Part shown: positions 45,090 to 60,800 of the stretch, piece by piece
How positions within the stretch are numbered: the first letter of the stretch is position 1
Layout: each line of letters begins with the position of its first letter
Source: Pisolithus tinctorius
Lineage: Eukaryota > Basidiomycota > Agaricomycetes > Boletales > Pisolithaceae
Length of the DNA stretch: 64,000 nt
Direction of reading: 5' to 3'
Assembly (NCBI GenBank): GCA_024663395.1
Contig: JANFAH010000004.1
Span: 2,418,001 to 2,482,000, forward strand
The notes under the pieces: model-generated
The model's input: the letters and a program-made list of their open reading frames with translations, nothing else
What the model was told of the DNA's origin: nothing
Database searches by the model: none
Translations under genes and position numbers: made by a program

Positions 45090-45992
45090 TCACGGATCAG
45101 GTCCCCCTACGATATCTGCACCAGGAAGAAGCCACCTAAATGTGATACTCAATCGGGTGCCCCTCCTAACCAGACGCGGTTCCTGCTCTTTATCTTCACT
45201 CTCCACTAAGTCATGCGTTCTGCCCGGGATGCCATGTGTCCACCCGTACCGCGCGTCTTTGGACAATACCAGGATACTCCGTTCCGGCAAGTGCAGATCC
45301 CAGCGGGTCTGCGACTCTACCACGTCCGAATGAAATCGCTCCTGCTCGCACGTCGGTTTCCCTGCAACTCTCTCAAATGTCATGACGCAACCACTTCGCA
45401 GACTGACCCCGATGATCCCATCATCGAACCGATTTAATAGATCCACGTGGGGAGTGATTCCTTCACCTGGGTGATAAAGATTCACTATTGCCTGACGCGC
45501 TCGAGACGGTGCACCCCGGGGTGGGAACAGGACGTTATAGAGAGAATCTGGAATCGAGTGTCGAAGCACGTCCGACAAGTAGTGAAGAAGCGAAATCAGA
45601 AATGGCGGTAAACCCTTGCCCATCCTTGCGTCCTTATCATCCGCGTCTCCGCCGGCATCTGATGTGGTACGTCCGAAGAGCATCACTTGGTTCACATTCC
45701 TGCCTTCGAAGTATAGGTGCATGCATTGAGTGGCGATCTCGTCCTCGAGTTCCCGTGGGAGGAAGACAGGCGGGAAGAAGAGGCCTGGAATGGGTGGCGC
45801 GGTACGTATGGCGATGGGATGTACCGGGATGCAAGGCTCATCAAAGAGCGAATCCATGTCTGAGTCGCCAGAATCCACGGGAGACAGACACGTCACTTCA
45901 TCTCCTGCGTTTTGCGTCATGAAGATCATCGCCACTTGAGAGGTGGACATACCATCCAGCTGCCTATCACCTATGTCCTCGTCTTCGTCCAT
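45090..45992 (-). CDS. AlkB-like Fe(II)/2-oxoglutarate dioxygenase
   Basis: A single-exon frame of 300 residues. The fold's metal and cosubstrate ligands are readable: H182-x-D184 in ITPHVDLL, His253 in GWTHGIP, and Arg280 and Arg286 in the GTRLSITFRW strand. The nucleotide-recognition lid lies around residues 90-165 and includes an FPPRG turn. The NLYHPGEGITPHVD opening and SITFR end resemble eukaryotic ALKBH8/ALKBH-type proteins more than bacterial AlkB; whether the target is DNA, tRNA or protein cannot be told. The N-terminus (MDEDEDIGDRQLDGM) is acidic. The start ATG at 45992 is the first in frame; no upstream exon was found. The histidine phosphatase gene ends 257 bases upstream on the same strand. 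Confidence 0.85.
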   Translation of the reverse strand: MDEDEDIGDRQLDGMSTSQVAMIFMTQNAGDEVTCLSPVDSGDSDMDSLFDEPCIPVHPIAIRTAPPIPGLFFPPVFLPRELEDEIATQCMHLYFEGRNVNQVMLFGRTTSDAGGDADDKDARMGKGLPPFLISLLHYLSDVLRHSIPDSLYNVLFPPRGAPSRARQAIVNLYHPGEGITPHVDLLNRFDDGIIGVSLRSGCVMTFERVAGKPTCEQERFHSDVVESQTRWDLHLPERSILVLSKDARYGWTHGIPGRTHDLVESEDKEQEPRLVRRGTRLSITFRWLLPGADIVGGPDP

Positions 45993-46249
45993 GTATGACA
46001 GTTCGTGCAGGATGGGATCATGGGGGAAACAACCTCATTTCCCAGTGATTGACGCCCACAACCTCGTGCACCTAACTTTCCGTAAGGAGCCGGATCCATT
46101 GTTCCCGGCATTGTTGTACAGCCGGCCGTAGCCCCGGGGCTAGTGCATTCCAGTATACAATCTACTACATCTATGATTTGAATTGCAATTCTCCTGCCCA
46201 AATCCATGGTCTGTGGTATCCGTTGGGTAATGAACTCCATTGTGTTGAA

Positions 46250-47684
46250 CTAAGTAGGCACACGTTCTGCCGTCGCTTTGACGACGATTGGGATCACCCC
46301 TAAGATACTAATCAACTATTTGAAGAAAACAAAGAAGGCTCACGGATACGCACCTCCAGTTGGAAGGGCCCATAACGGATGGTCCGTGACTCGTAAGCAC
46401 GCGTTGATGAAACCTGAATGCGCAGTAATCGAGATATCTAGGTGAAGGATTAATCGTCTTCCTCCAACCACTTTGAGGAAACAAGTCATTACATTGTTCC
46501 TCATCATTCTCAAATATCATGTCCAGAACCGCCTTGGCTCGAACATCGACATCGTCCCAGGACTCTCTGACATCAGGTTTCCACAACTCGTCTTCCTCAG
46601 TGAAACCATCCTCGATGAGGTATTCTGGGAATGTCTCGTGGATGTACGTTCGCGTCCGCCTCTTATCGCAAGTATGAATCCCAAATTCCTCTCGGATATT
46701 CTGAGCACGGTTCGCACGTCAATGAGAGGAATCCAGAAAAGAACGAATGACAGCATGACATTACCTCTACGATAGTCGTCCTGCGACCATCAGGATTAAG
46801 ATCCTTGAAAGAGCGCTGATTCGTTCGTATGGCGCGCGAGAGCGGGCTGCAATAGAGCTTCTCTGGGAAGGGAAGACCGCATTGGAGTTCCGTCTTCCAT
46901 GCAACATGTGCTTCGTCTGCTTGGCCCTCACCTACCGGTGTGAGCTCGGGGTCCGCTGGTGGGTTTAACTATTAGTTCAGATGGGTCGAAATATAGGAAG
47001 TGCGAGAACACTTACGCCCCCATATCAACTCTCCGTCGCCGTTTAACTTGGACCAATAACTACATCCATGGGACCAGATATAAACGCTGACCTCACGAAA
47101 CGCACTTACTCATCCCAAGCCTTGAGCATCGATCAATGCCGGGCATCAGTCGATTAGCCCGATAATGCATGCATAGGACGCACCTGTTGCCCATGTTTTG
47201 CCCACCCGAAATTATCTGCGTACCCGTTTGTCCAGAAATCCCGCTAGTCAGTCGCAGTCAAGCGACAAGGGTGGTGGTAACTGACGATATCCCTCTCCGT
47301 GCCTTCCGAGGAAGAAAACTTTGTATTGGACGTGGCTCGGCGCATCGACATTGAGCTGCTGGATAGATGCGATGAGCTTGCTCCACCTCTCTGGACTGTC
47401 ATCAATCAGACCGAAGCGGGGAGGGAGCTACGAAAGCGATATGAATGTCTGATATGCTGGAGTAATGGAGGCTGCTCAACCCACAGCCTACTCGACGTGT
47501 CAGGTCAACTCATGCGATGAAGGGAAACGGAGCAACTTGATACCTCATGAAACTCTGATCCCGGGGTGATTGGACCCGGTTTATCTTGGACAAAGTACCC
47601 AGCTACTGTCTGGTGCGTTGCTTAGTGTTGGACCGAGACAACAAGTTATGAATACCAACCTCGTATGATCTGTTGGGCAACATC
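46250..47684 (-). CDS. Phosphoglycerate-mutase-like histidine phosphatase
   Basis: A member of the fungal branch of the histidine phosphatase superfamily (yeast Pmu1 relatives). Many short exons are needed. Exon 1 (MLPNRSYE, start 47684) joins TVAGYFVQDKPGPITPGSEF, then LPPRFGLIDDSPERW and SKLIASIQQLNVDAP, then VFFLGRHGEGYHN with the catalytic RHGEG, then AWDEYWSKLNGDGELIWG. Next come DPELTPVGEGQADEAH, LYCSPLSRAIRTNQ with the phosphate-binding Arg, and NIREEFGIHTCDKRRTR with the catalytic Glu. The final part contains the second His in ITAHSGFINACLRV. The order and residues match an active enzyme; the natural substrate is unknown. The stop is TAG at 46250-46252. Confidence 0.85.
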
Positions 47685-47901
47685 GACGGTGGGTTCAAGA
47701 ACAAGTTATCTCACATCGATCGATCGATCAACTGATGGCGGCTCACGCACACGTGTAGCGGGATCAACTTGCAGTAGTGCTATGTCGATACAAATCATAA
47801 CTGACAACTCAAAGCACCATGAATTCAACCTTTGCATCAGTCTCGGGGAATCATTCTAGGGCCAAAGCTATTGCTTCAATACCAGATGCACACACATATA
47901 C

Positions 47902-49348
47902 CTAAATTCCGCCTCCAAATAGACTTATCACCGCAGTAGGAGGCGGAGATCCTTCTCTAGCCTTAGTTTGTCCGCAGTACGCGAAGACATATTTTGAGGG
48001 GTGCCAAGTTACCGTAGGGGATGGTGCGAGTGCCGGAACACGATGGAGGGGCATTCCTGTTTCCGTTGCAATCTGGAAATTCCAGCCTTCAGTAATTCTG
48101 GAAACGCAGGAGTGTGGCGACACCCACGATGTCTATGTATGATGCTGTGCTAGCAATTGCCAGGTACTCTCCATCATACGAAAAGCTCAAGGCGTTGATA
48201 GTATTCCTGATGCATGTGAGGCTCCTGGAAGCATGGTGATTTCTTAAACTTACTCGCACGAAGCGATTGTGCGTGCACATATCCACTCGTTCAGATCAAA
48301 GAAATTCACAATAGAGTCGTATCCTCCGGAAGCGAGATACCTGAATACAATTGGTGGTAAGAAAAAGAGGATATGATGGTCGTAATTTCAACGTTCACCT
48401 TCCACGAGGATCAAGGGCAACAGCAAGGCAGCCCCCGACATGAGCGGCTGGATTTTCTCGCAAAGTGAGGGATGGATAGTCAACGATACGGAGACTATGC
48501 TCCGAATGATGGGTCAGTATGATGCCATCCCCGGCATGATTGAACGTGGCGGTTGAAGCGACCATGCTCTAACGGATTGGTCGGACTCCCGACAGAAAAT
48601 GCGAAGCAATCAAATACTCACGCCATCTTTATCCGATATTTGCCATGTCTCCTTCGAGGCGTCATTTTCCTTCCCGAATGTAAAGAAAACCAGCGGATAT
48701 CCGACAGTGGTGCATAACAGAACCTTCCCATCGGGGGAATAGTTTGTCTGCAGAGGGGAAACCTTTAGCTGGGTCTGTTGGATATACCGACTTTCTTTAG
48801 AGGAAACAGTTAGTTGAGAAGTCTGCGGGCAGCGCGAACGACATTACGCCTTGCGTCCCAAAAGACTACCCGTTTGTCTTTTTGACTGGAGGTACAGAAC
48901 AAGTCGGAATGAGTGGGATTCCACGATACGTAATCGACTTCGTCCGAGTGACCACCCGAGAAGTTCGTCGCTGATCTGAACTCCATCTACGAGACGTTGT
49001 CACGCGAGGTGATCGAGCACGACGATATTGACCTCACGCTTGTTTCTGGCGTCCACAATCTAGTGATCTTGTCTATACCCACGGCAGCTAGACGCTTCCC
49101 ATCGCAACTCCATGCTACATGGGTGATTGCCTGTGGTGATGGGATTCGGAGATCTCGAGGCTTATGTGCGGGGAAGTTTTGAGCCTGCAAGGAAACTAAA
49201 TAAGATACGGAGTAGCACAAAGAACAATACACACGTGGAGCCCCCTAGCGGCGAACGTTGTATAGACTGGTGGGGTTGGTGGTCTCTGAGGCTGAGGTAG
49301 CTCCTCTTCTTCGGGCCTGGTAATCACATTCGCGTGCAGACTTGACAT
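47902..49348 (-). CDS. TEX1: THO complex subunit 3 (Tex1/THOC3)
   Basis: A WD40-repeat subunit of the THO/TREX complex that couples transcription to mRNA export. The start MSSLHANVITRPEEEELPQP (49348) precedes a Pro-rich N-terminus. Exons follow with AITHVAWSCDGKRLAAVGIDK and ITRLWTPET, a block encoding WNPTHSDLFCTSSQ-like and DKR-like repeat ends, a TVGYPLVFFT region, AASGGYDSIVNFFD, RNTINALSFSYDGEYLAIAS and TASYIDI, and finally TVTWHPSKYVFAYCGQ with a short SLFGGGI end. The INALSFSYDGEYLAIAS...YIDI pair and the TWHP...FAYC end are typical of THOC3 rather than other WD40 proteins. At least six introns; the interior splice sites were not all fixed. Confidence 0.83.
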
Positions 49349-49798
49349 TGTGATAGAGGAGCGTTTGTTTGTCCGTGTTGAGTTCAGAAGGTGTCGTCAA
49401 ACAAGGCCAAACAAACACTTCGCTAACTATATAACCGCAACAGCCAGTGACGACAGGGCATTATGGCGTGCAGATGTGAGTTCACAGGGCCTTCATGTAG
49501 TGCATGTGCACTTTATGCTCGACCACTGGGGTGATCTACAGTTTGTAGTATCGACATCTTTTTGAGATCCCGTCTGCACGTTACAAGAGATCGATAGTAC
49601 GTGACGCCGAACTTCAGCTTTAAACTTTTAAGTAGCACGTCTCAGCACCGACCTACAAGCCATGTCGCACGTCTGGCTGTACGACGATCGCCAGTTACGA
49701 GTCCGAAAGCCCTAATCAGCGAATCGATCGTCGCTCCCCAGAATTGCATGCCAGCTTAAGATTCTTATTCGGTTAACATCTCCGAAACCACTACGAAC
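49349..49798. promoter_or_regulatory. Divergent intergenic region between TEX1 and the nucleoside hydrolase
   Basis: 450 bases between two divergent starts, presumably containing both promoters. There is no supported gene. Confidence 0.45.
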
Positions 49799-51070
49799 AT
49801 GCAGTACGTCTGGTTGGACGCTGATCCAGTGAGTCAACTAGTAGATCTTGCATCGATCCTGAGAAAAACACATCTGACATTGAGGCGCCAAGGGGCACGA
49901 CGACGTAACAGCCATTTTACTAGCTGTCTACCTCGACAACATCAAGCTCCTGGGAATTTCGACAGTGAGCAGATCTGCCTTGTCCTGCCATTGATAAAGT
50001 TTGTTAAAGGACATCGTAGGTCCATGGAAATTCGTCTGCTTATTGGACCGGAGTCAATGCAGCAAGAGCCCTTTATGCCTTCAATGCACCCGACGATATC
50101 AAGGTCTATCCAGGAGCCGTGAAGCCATTGACGAGGGAAGCACGATATGCACCAAACATCCATGGCGAGGACGGTCTTGGTGGCGTCGTCGGCCTTCCCC
50201 CACCAGACAGCCCTGAGGCCCAAGCACGCTTTGCTATTCGCGAAGATGGGACTGCCATATCTGCCCCCGAGGGTATGGTCACGGCGATCAAAGAAACTTG
50301 GAAAAATGGCGCCGGACATAAGGTTTCGGTGGTCTCTTCTGGCCCATTGACCAACATCGCCCTCTTTATCCTTACACATCCCGAGCTTCTGGAAGCTGTC
50401 GAGCACTTCGTTTTCATGGGTGGAGGCATCGGTCTCGGGAATGTCACCCCGGCGGCAGGTAGGTCGATCAGCATCTTGCCAGCTTTCCGGCTGTCCGCTT
50501 ATTCCTCACTTTTCGTAGAGTTTAACATCGTATGTGACCGTGAGCTGCATATACGCTTAAATCTGTTCCAATCATTAATTCCCCACTCCAGCCGAAGCCG
50601 CCCAGGTAGTTCTCAACTGCCCAGTGAAGACAGTCATGGTTCCTCTTAATGTAACCCACACAGCCGTAGTAACGGAGTCCGTTCATAAACGCCTGTGTGC
50701 GGCGAGGGTAGCCCAAGAAGCTGGCAAAAACGACGTCACAGTCCCGCCGACTGGTCTCAGATCAATGTTATCTTCCCTGATCACCTTCTTTGCGCACACG
50801 TACAAGGAAGTTTACGGTTTCGACGATGGTCCGCCTCTTCATGACGCACTTACCGTGGCCTATGTTTCCAATCCCAACCTATTTAAGAGCAAGCGATACC
50901 GCGTAGATGTAGAGCTCCACGGCCGACACACCACAGGAGAGACGGTTGCCGACATATGGGATTACCAGCGGTGTGACGATACTTGGGGTGCAACAGGCAA
51001 GAACTGTCTGGTATTGGAATCCCTGGAGGTTCGCGGATCAATTATTAATGAACGATTTACTGACGCTTAG
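49799..51070 (+). CDS. URH1: Nucleoside hydrolase (uridine nucleosidase type)
   Basis: This enzyme cleaves the N-glycosidic bond of nucleosides in pyrimidine and nicotinamide-riboside salvage. The start MQYVWLDADP joins across an intron to GHDDVTAILLAVYLDNIKLL, giving the calcium-binding D-x-D-x-G-x-DD cluster. Later exons give TVHGNSSAYWTGVNAARALY, NAPDDIKVYPGAVKPL, APNIHGEDGLGGVVGLP, SSGPLTNIALFI, VFMGGGIGLGNVTPA, EFNIVCDPEAAQVVLN, VMVPLNVTHTAV, and DGPPLHDALTVAYV with the active-site His. The ordered blocks match the family; phases join without breaks through five introns. The end is the TAG at 51068-51070. Confidence 0.9.
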
Positions 51071-51450
51071 TTACTTCATAGGTAGAACGATTCTTTGACG
51101 TACTCCTGGATTGCATTGACTGCTGTGATCAAGTCTCGCCACTTAATGCCAAGCCATAATAATTGAATTTTAGGCCTGTATATACCCACCTTCTTGCCGC
51201 ATTGTGATATAGATGCATGTACCCCCTATGATTCGAATGTAAGGACATCAGCTATGCAGATCAGATCCACTGGTTATCTCAATAGTAAGCACTAGCCTAT
51301 AATGGCAATTCTATTAGGAAACCTATACAGGCCCAACATTATCACGCTGTAGAGCTGGAATTCTTCAACGAGTGTAACACAGGGCATGGTACAGATACAA
51401 CAACGAAGGTGGACAAAATGCAGGAGATACAAGCAGAACTATTGGTATTG
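51071..51450. other. Convergent intergenic region between nucleoside hydrolase and MCM6
   Basis: 380 bases between two converging stop codons; no gene seen. Confidence 0.5.
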
Positions 51451-54662
<3,212 letters not shown>

Positions 54663-54800
54663 TGATGAGTGATTAAAGGACGATCGCGTCGCGACGAGGC
54701 AGATGACACGAGACGACCTGCCCTAAGCACATATATAAGTCACGTGATTAGATACATGTCCCCTTTTCGAGGCTCGCCGAGGTCTATCACGACGAGTGCC
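54663..54800. promoter_or_regulatory. Bidirectional promoter of MCM6 and tyrosine phosphatase
   Basis: 138 bases between two divergent starts. It contains an E-box-like CACGTG at about 54741-54746 and a TATATAA at about 54732-54738. An ACGCG core, similar to yeast MBF elements that drive MCM genes, is read on the minus strand near 54685-54689 but lacks the full ACGCGT. Confidence 0.5.
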
Positions 54801-55959
54801 ATGTCGGACGACGGGCTCAAGCCTTTGGACCCTGCTTATGTCGCTGAAGTGATATCCAACCCGCCCTTTGTATCCATTTCCGGTGTGTCCAATGTTCGCG
54901 ACTTGGGATCATACCCTACCACCATGTCGAACGGCATGACGAAGCCAGGCTATGCGTTCCGAGCAGCTGAGGTTTCAAATGTAACCGCAGAAGGTGCGCA
55001 AACGGTTTCATGAGAAGATACTTCTAAAGACTGTCTTCGTAGGGGCGGAACAAATGAGGGCGCTTCGCATAACCACTGTATTTGATCTTAGGTCGGATCC
55101 CGAAATGAAGAAGTACAGCACTCCGATACCCACCATTGAAGGCATACACATAGTACGCACACCTGTATTTAGAAACGAAGATTACAGTCCGGACAGCATG
55201 GCTAAGTGCGTACGTGCGCCACACCCAACACCCCGACCCTTGAAGATACATATATGTTTACCCTCGACAGGAAATTCGAATTGTACGCAAGCGGAACGAC
55301 TGAGGTGAGACGTGGTTTGTGTATACACCTTGAGCGGTATACATAAAATCCACGCCAGGCTTTCATGCAACTATACACTCAAATACTCGAGCATGGGGGC
55401 ACGGCCTTCGGTACCATCCTCAGGCATGTGAGGGATAAGCCAAATTCACCATTCCTATTTCACTGTACAGGTGCGCTTATACAATGGTAACAAGCGCCAC
55501 TATCTCACATCCTGTCTAGCCGGCAAGGATCGGACTGGCATCATGGCGGCTATCCTCTTGAAGGTAGGAGTACCGTTCCCCATACTAATCCCCAGCTTCA
55601 CAATCATATAGCTTGCAAGCGTAGAGGATCATTACATATGTCATGATTATTCCCTAACCCGCATAGGACGAGAACCGGATCGAGAAAAGGTGATCAGGCG
55701 ACTGTCCACAGAGCCCTTGTTCGCCACCAACACTGACGCCGCATTGCGCATGCTTACGTCACGGTACGCACACCATCCACGTGGTTTTCGTCTGGTTGAC
55801 CCGCTAGGCAGGTACTCGACCATGTCAGCATTCTTGGAGCTCCTCGAGCGAGTGTACGGAGGAGTAGAAGAATATGTGAAGAAGTACTGCGGGCTAACGG
55901 AGGAGGACATTTCGAGGATACGAACTACCCTTATCGTATCCCCTCGATCCCGGATTTGA
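54801..55959 (+). CDS. Tyrosine phosphatase of the Y_phosphatase3 type
   Basis: A protein-tyrosine or lipid phosphatase-like enzyme. The start MSDDGLKPLDPAYVAEVI leads to NPPFVSISGVSNVRDLGSYP, then FRAAEVSNVTAEG. After an intron come EQMRALRITTVFDLRSDPE and a further exon ending NSPFLFHCT. The catalytic loop is completed across the next intron as HCTAGKDRTGIMAAILL, containing the C-x5-R signature with Asp in place of other variants. The final exon gives LTRIGREPDREKVIRRL, MSAFLELLERVYGGVEEYV and KKYCGLTEEDISRIRTTLI. The HCTAGKDRTG loop places it in the group of bacterial LipA-like and fungal tyrosine phosphatases. ATG 54756 is an in-frame alternative start. Confidence 0.88.
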
Positions 55960-56290
55960 CACTGTCGGCGCGACGCACTGAACGCATGAAGACTAGAATG
56001 CGAACATCTACACCATAGTTGCACTATTCCACGCTCTTGGTATATATATCCGGGTTCATCCAACCACTGTACATACATACACTTCCATGCAATATTTTAT
56101 CCATACCTCGCACTGTCATTCCGAGGACGGAAAGAGCTCCAGGACCTTGGCGGTCGTTCATTCAAAGTTATTCGATCCTTGCTGTTAAAGCTCTGGTGAC
56201 GCTAACCAAGGGAACGATCAATCGTCTTCCCTCCAGTCTTTCGGGAGACTGACACCCCTATAAAAGCTGACTTCGAAACGCTCCATATAG
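55960..56290. other. Intergenic region with an isolated TATA-like motif
   Basis: 331 bases. A TATAAAAG motif near 56261 lies just upstream of the interrupted frame described next. No other feature seen. Confidence 0.4.
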
Positions 56291-57271
56291 AAGCTAACTT
56301 GGACGACCAAGTCCGTCTTTTGGAGTAACTTCAGTTGCTCAGTCAATACCTTCGGCTATCCCAATCTCCAGTTGCCTTACGAAGGTATCGGCCAGCAACA
56401 CAGCAAGCAGGATCACGACACCGCCGTGATCGCACTGACGATCGCAAGCCCGGACAAGGTCTTCGCTGTGGTCTTCGACGGCCGTGGAGGTCTCCCGCTT
56501 GTCTTAGCACAGAACGACGACGTCACCGATGAAGACTATCAGGCTTTTCATGACTGATTCGAGGTGATTACCACTCCCGAGACTGGAGATGCGTATGATG
56601 TTTTGCCTTTCCTGTTTCCTCGTTTCGGGGAAAACATCGAGAAACAGATCACGAAGATGCATGAAGCCGTGTCTCACGTGACATTGAGGAAGTCCTATTG
56701 GACCACAACCTCCCACACACCTTCCCTCGAACTTCGTTTCTCTGACCTGAAAAAAGAGGTTCGCGAGAAGGACGGGCGAAAAGAATTTGCTGGCTCTGAA
56801 GGGCACAAACTGAAGTGTGACACCTCATCTCTGCAGATGATACATGATCCTTTGACAGCAAAGGACCTCTACTTGAAGCTTGCGTTACTCGCCCTCGTTC
56901 TCAGAAGATCTCGTTTTCCACGTTCGCTCCGCGATGTCGCCAATCGTATGCACCGCGACTAGAAACCGAAACCCCGTCTCACTAAGGTTTCCCGGTATTA
57001 TGACGCTATCCATAGCCTGATCAAGCATGCAAGATCAGATTCCCCGGATGGCACTAACCGTCGTCGATATTCAGTGCAAGTTCCCGGACACGGAGGTGTC
57101 GCGTTTGAATGGCTCCTTCAGGACCCAGCTTCACACCGAAATTCGCATTACGCTCGATGGTTTGAATCCTCGGCAGCAACAGCCCATCGGTTGTGGCAAA
57201 TGGAGCTGCCTATGCTGCACTTCGTGGATCGGCCGGGGGGCATACAATCAGAAATTCAACGAACTAGTTGA
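56291..57271 (+). pseudogene. Stop-interrupted coding relic of unknown family
   Basis: One reading frame stays open from after a stop near 56290 to 57271 apart from two internal stops (TGA at 56555-56557 and TAG at 56960-56962). The same frame continues each time with protein-like composition: VFAVVFDGRGGLPLVLAQND, then VLPFLFPRFGENIEKQITKM and LRFSDLKKEVREKDGRKEF, then HYARWFESSAATAHRLWQM and LPMLHFVDRPGG. No ATG opens the frame, and no GT-AG pair conveniently removes the stops. The family is not recognised. The best reading is a decayed, 5'-truncated gene; an unusual spliced gene is less likely. Confidence 0.55.
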
Positions 57272-57806
57272 CGAGTAGCTCCCATGGAGAGCGACATACC
57301 TCTTGGGCTCTCCCGGTTTGCTCCTATGCACATGTCCATGAGAAGCACTGGAGGAGTACTGTCAATAAAACTGTCCTGAAAGGAGTCGAGGATCGTCACT
57401 CCGGATGGGCTGCTTCCAAACTATTTTCTGATGAACATTGGTCGAGCTGATCGGAAGCAGAAAGCAGCGGTTCGGAACCTAGGGTAAAATGGGAATTCAA
57501 GTGTGCTTCTATTAGTGCGCGTACGAAATGCAAGGCAACGCGTAGCTTGAAGCTGTTTATGCATTAAACTCTGGACCTGGAGGCATACTCGTTGACCTGG
57601 GCGATCCTGATGGGTTTCACATCGGAGACAATGTTGCGGCAGCGCTTAGGTTACACTGACGCCCTATCCATCAGGATACATAGTAGAGATATCACTGCAA
57701 ACGTATCGGTATCGACGATCCAATCATGAGTGTCGTGAAGGTTAACTGCCTCTCGAAACGTAACGGGAGCCCACTTCGCAAGTAACCGGGCATGCCAAGA
57801 CGCGCC
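57272..57806. other. Intergenic region downstream of the relic
   Basis: 535 bases with no supported gene. It lies next to the 3' end of VAC14. Confidence 0.5.
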
Positions 57807-60800
57807 TCACTTCCGAGGCCCAAGACCTAGCGTCCGTCGCTGCCTCTGCTGCAGCGATAGAGCGCCACTTATTGCGTTTGCTGGGGACGACGTCGGTGGC
57901 ATTGCTTGCCCCATCAATGCCGAGCTCAGCAACCCGTTCTGTTTTGCTCGCGGGTTAAGTGGCGACAGCGCAGGCCGCAGAGGACCAGGCGGCATAACAT
58001 CTCCCGTGACGCGTCGCCGCATAGGTGGGCGGGTTGGATCCGGATTACCAATTCCTAATCCTGAGCGTGCAGGTTCCGATGATCTGTTGTCGCTAAACCC
58101 GGGGCCACCGAAAGCTGATACATCTGTTCCAAGGGCTTGTCGACGCGCCTTTTCATGTCTGGATTGTACAGCCCGGAAGTGGCCGAGTAGTTCTTGCCAT
58201 TTAATCTCATCTCGCCCGAGCTTGGATCGAGCGGCAAGGGGATTGACGGTTCTGGAATACAAATCGTCAAGAAGGGTTCATCCTGCGAAAGGGTCAATAC
58301 TCACGACTTAGGAGCTATATGAAGGAAACCAGCAGAATTGACCGCATTAAGCCGATTTCGGAGTGACACAAAGGCGGTACTCTGGGGGAGGAGCATTAAA
58401 AGCCCGTACAGACATTTGAAGAGGTAGGGATATCGTTCAGGCTCGAGGAGTTGTAGCCGTAGGTCTTGAAAATTCAAGATTACTACTGGGCGGAACACGC
58501 ACAAAAAAATCGGGACGTACATGTGAATACAGGGGATTCAATCAATTGAACAAGTTTGTCAATCTGCACCAGCATTGCAACCGTGATCTCTAGATCTGCG
58601 CTAAGACAGAATTGAGCACTCATCTCAACAACAGTCACATGCAGGTCTCACAATATGGAGAGGAGATTCGAGGCGTGTTCGTACGCTTGCGCCAGGAGAC
58701 ACAATGAGAAAACCGAGACAGCGTTATGGCACCACGAGCGGTATAGCGTCACAAATAACGCTTGCCCATCTTGCTAGAGTTACACTGCGGTCAACACCAA
58801 ACTGAACTCCAAAAAGGAAAGAACACCTACCCGCGTGTCCAAGCTTTTCAGTCTTCTCCTGAACTCGGCAAGCTCGGGAGAAGTGATCAAAATTGTATTC
58901 AGCTTTTGTACAATATCGCTCGCAAACTCCAGGTCCTGTCAACACAATCAGATGACTAAACTTGGACGGTGCGGTTGCACGCCATACCTCCTCCTTCTCC
59001 AATATCTCTGCAAACGTCCTATATATCCGTTCCGTGTTCAGGTTCAAGCACAGTTGCCGGATAATCAGACTTCCGCGTGCTTCCAGTAGTTTACGATCTG
59101 TACTGAATAATTCAAGGAGGTTCATCATGAAAACCTTGAAATAGCTCTCCTCTGAGCTAGACGATATCTGCGCGAGTAGCTGTAGATCATGCTTGATTAC
59201 TTCTTCTGAAGGATCCGACAAAGTCTTGAGAAGCGCTGGAAAGGTGCCATCGTCCATGGCCAGAATCTAGGAGAGAATGAGCGCTTCCCCGGGTTTGGGC
59301 GGTGTCAAGCAGTACCTTCTTGGGTGCCTTCTGATGTAGCATAATAAGCCACCTCAGCGCGGCCACCCTGGTTTGTTCGTGCTCACTCAGAAATTGTATC
59401 GTCAGTTCATTTACAGTGGCTTGGTAATCAAACAAATCGCCGCTACTGTCTTCTTCAAGCACGGGCGACGGTGGCGCTGCGGCTGCCGCAGAGGGCGCTG
59501 CTACCAAGCTATTCGAGGACATACGAGACTGGGGTCGACTAGGCACTTCCCCTGCAGGTTGCTGGGAGGTACTCGTTCGCGGTCTTTGGGATGGAGGCAG
59601 TGGCAGTTGACCATCAGGCATGACTTCGGGTACATTTACTTCGCCGACTGGTGCAGCTGCAACAGTACCTTGTCGCAAGGGTAGAGTGGTGGCTGGTGGT
59701 GTTGGGGAGGCAGGGAACGCTCGACTCGACGTGGACACCTTGTCGGCTGTGGATTGCTGCGAAGGGACGTCAACTGGCGTTGGCAAGTCTTGAATCACTT
59801 TGAATAGCAATCTGTTGGTCCTTGTAGCAGCTGACTGGATCATAGGAACGTGATGTGCCAGGTTTGGTAAAATCGCGGGAATGAAGCGCGGAGTGAAAGG
59901 AACCATAACGTCTTGTGCGAAACCCAGGAACTCTGCCAACCAGTGAAGGGATGTAGATTGCTGAATTTCGTCGTCTAACAGGACGACTAGTCAGCTGCAA
60001 CGCAATAAGAAATGAGGGGACGCGCACGTTGTCCATCTAATTGTTGAATGAAGATTTCAATGATAGCATCATAGTCTATCCGAACGCCTTGACCGGGAAC
60101 CCAAGCTATGCCGAGTAAGACAAACTCTTACGACAGAAGACTAAAAAGCCCCCACCTCCTGTGTGCCGATTGTCTCCTTCGTCAGCCATGTGCTCGCTGT
60201 ATTCCTGATCTGACATAAAGCCGCTCTCGGGGGTAATCACGGCACGCTCCGAACTGGGCTGGCTCCCGTCCGCTCCGTGACTATCCCCTGTTCTAGCGAG
60301 TTCCTCGTGGCGGCGCCGAAGCTCGCTGACGTCACGGATCTCGCGAAGGAAGTCAGCGAGAAGGTTTTCTGTTGCTACTCGCACATCCTCTGTTGGGTCT
60401 GATAAATACTTCCTGTGGTTTGGGGGTGCCTCAGTCACCAAGTGAAATCGCCCGTCCACTTACTCACAAAAGACCGTCCAGAAACTCGGGCAGATACGAA
60501 ATCAGCTCCAACTCAGGAACCGAGTCTAGCACTGTAATCCAAGAAACAAGGTAGCTTCGCGTGAATGGGCTGACAACATGAACTCGTTCCTTGAGCAGAG
60601 GAATAAAACGGGAGAGTGAAAACGCTTTCTTTGGAGTAAGTGCTGCGGGGTGGTCGGGGGGGAATGGCACTAGTATGCTTCGGTCCAGTGGATCAGACCG
60701 GTCTCGGATTTGCTCTGTTTCAGCATACTGTGGAACGTAAATGGAAGCAGTTTCCGCAACGATATCTTTTAACAGACGGTCCAAGAGTTCCGCGCCGTTT

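Noticed and set aside
47130..47220. 5' decay of the histidine phosphatase
   Set aside because: At first the RHG motif seemed degraded to KHGQ, but the true catalytic RHGEG lies one exon upstream (about 47300) and all exons can be joined in frame.
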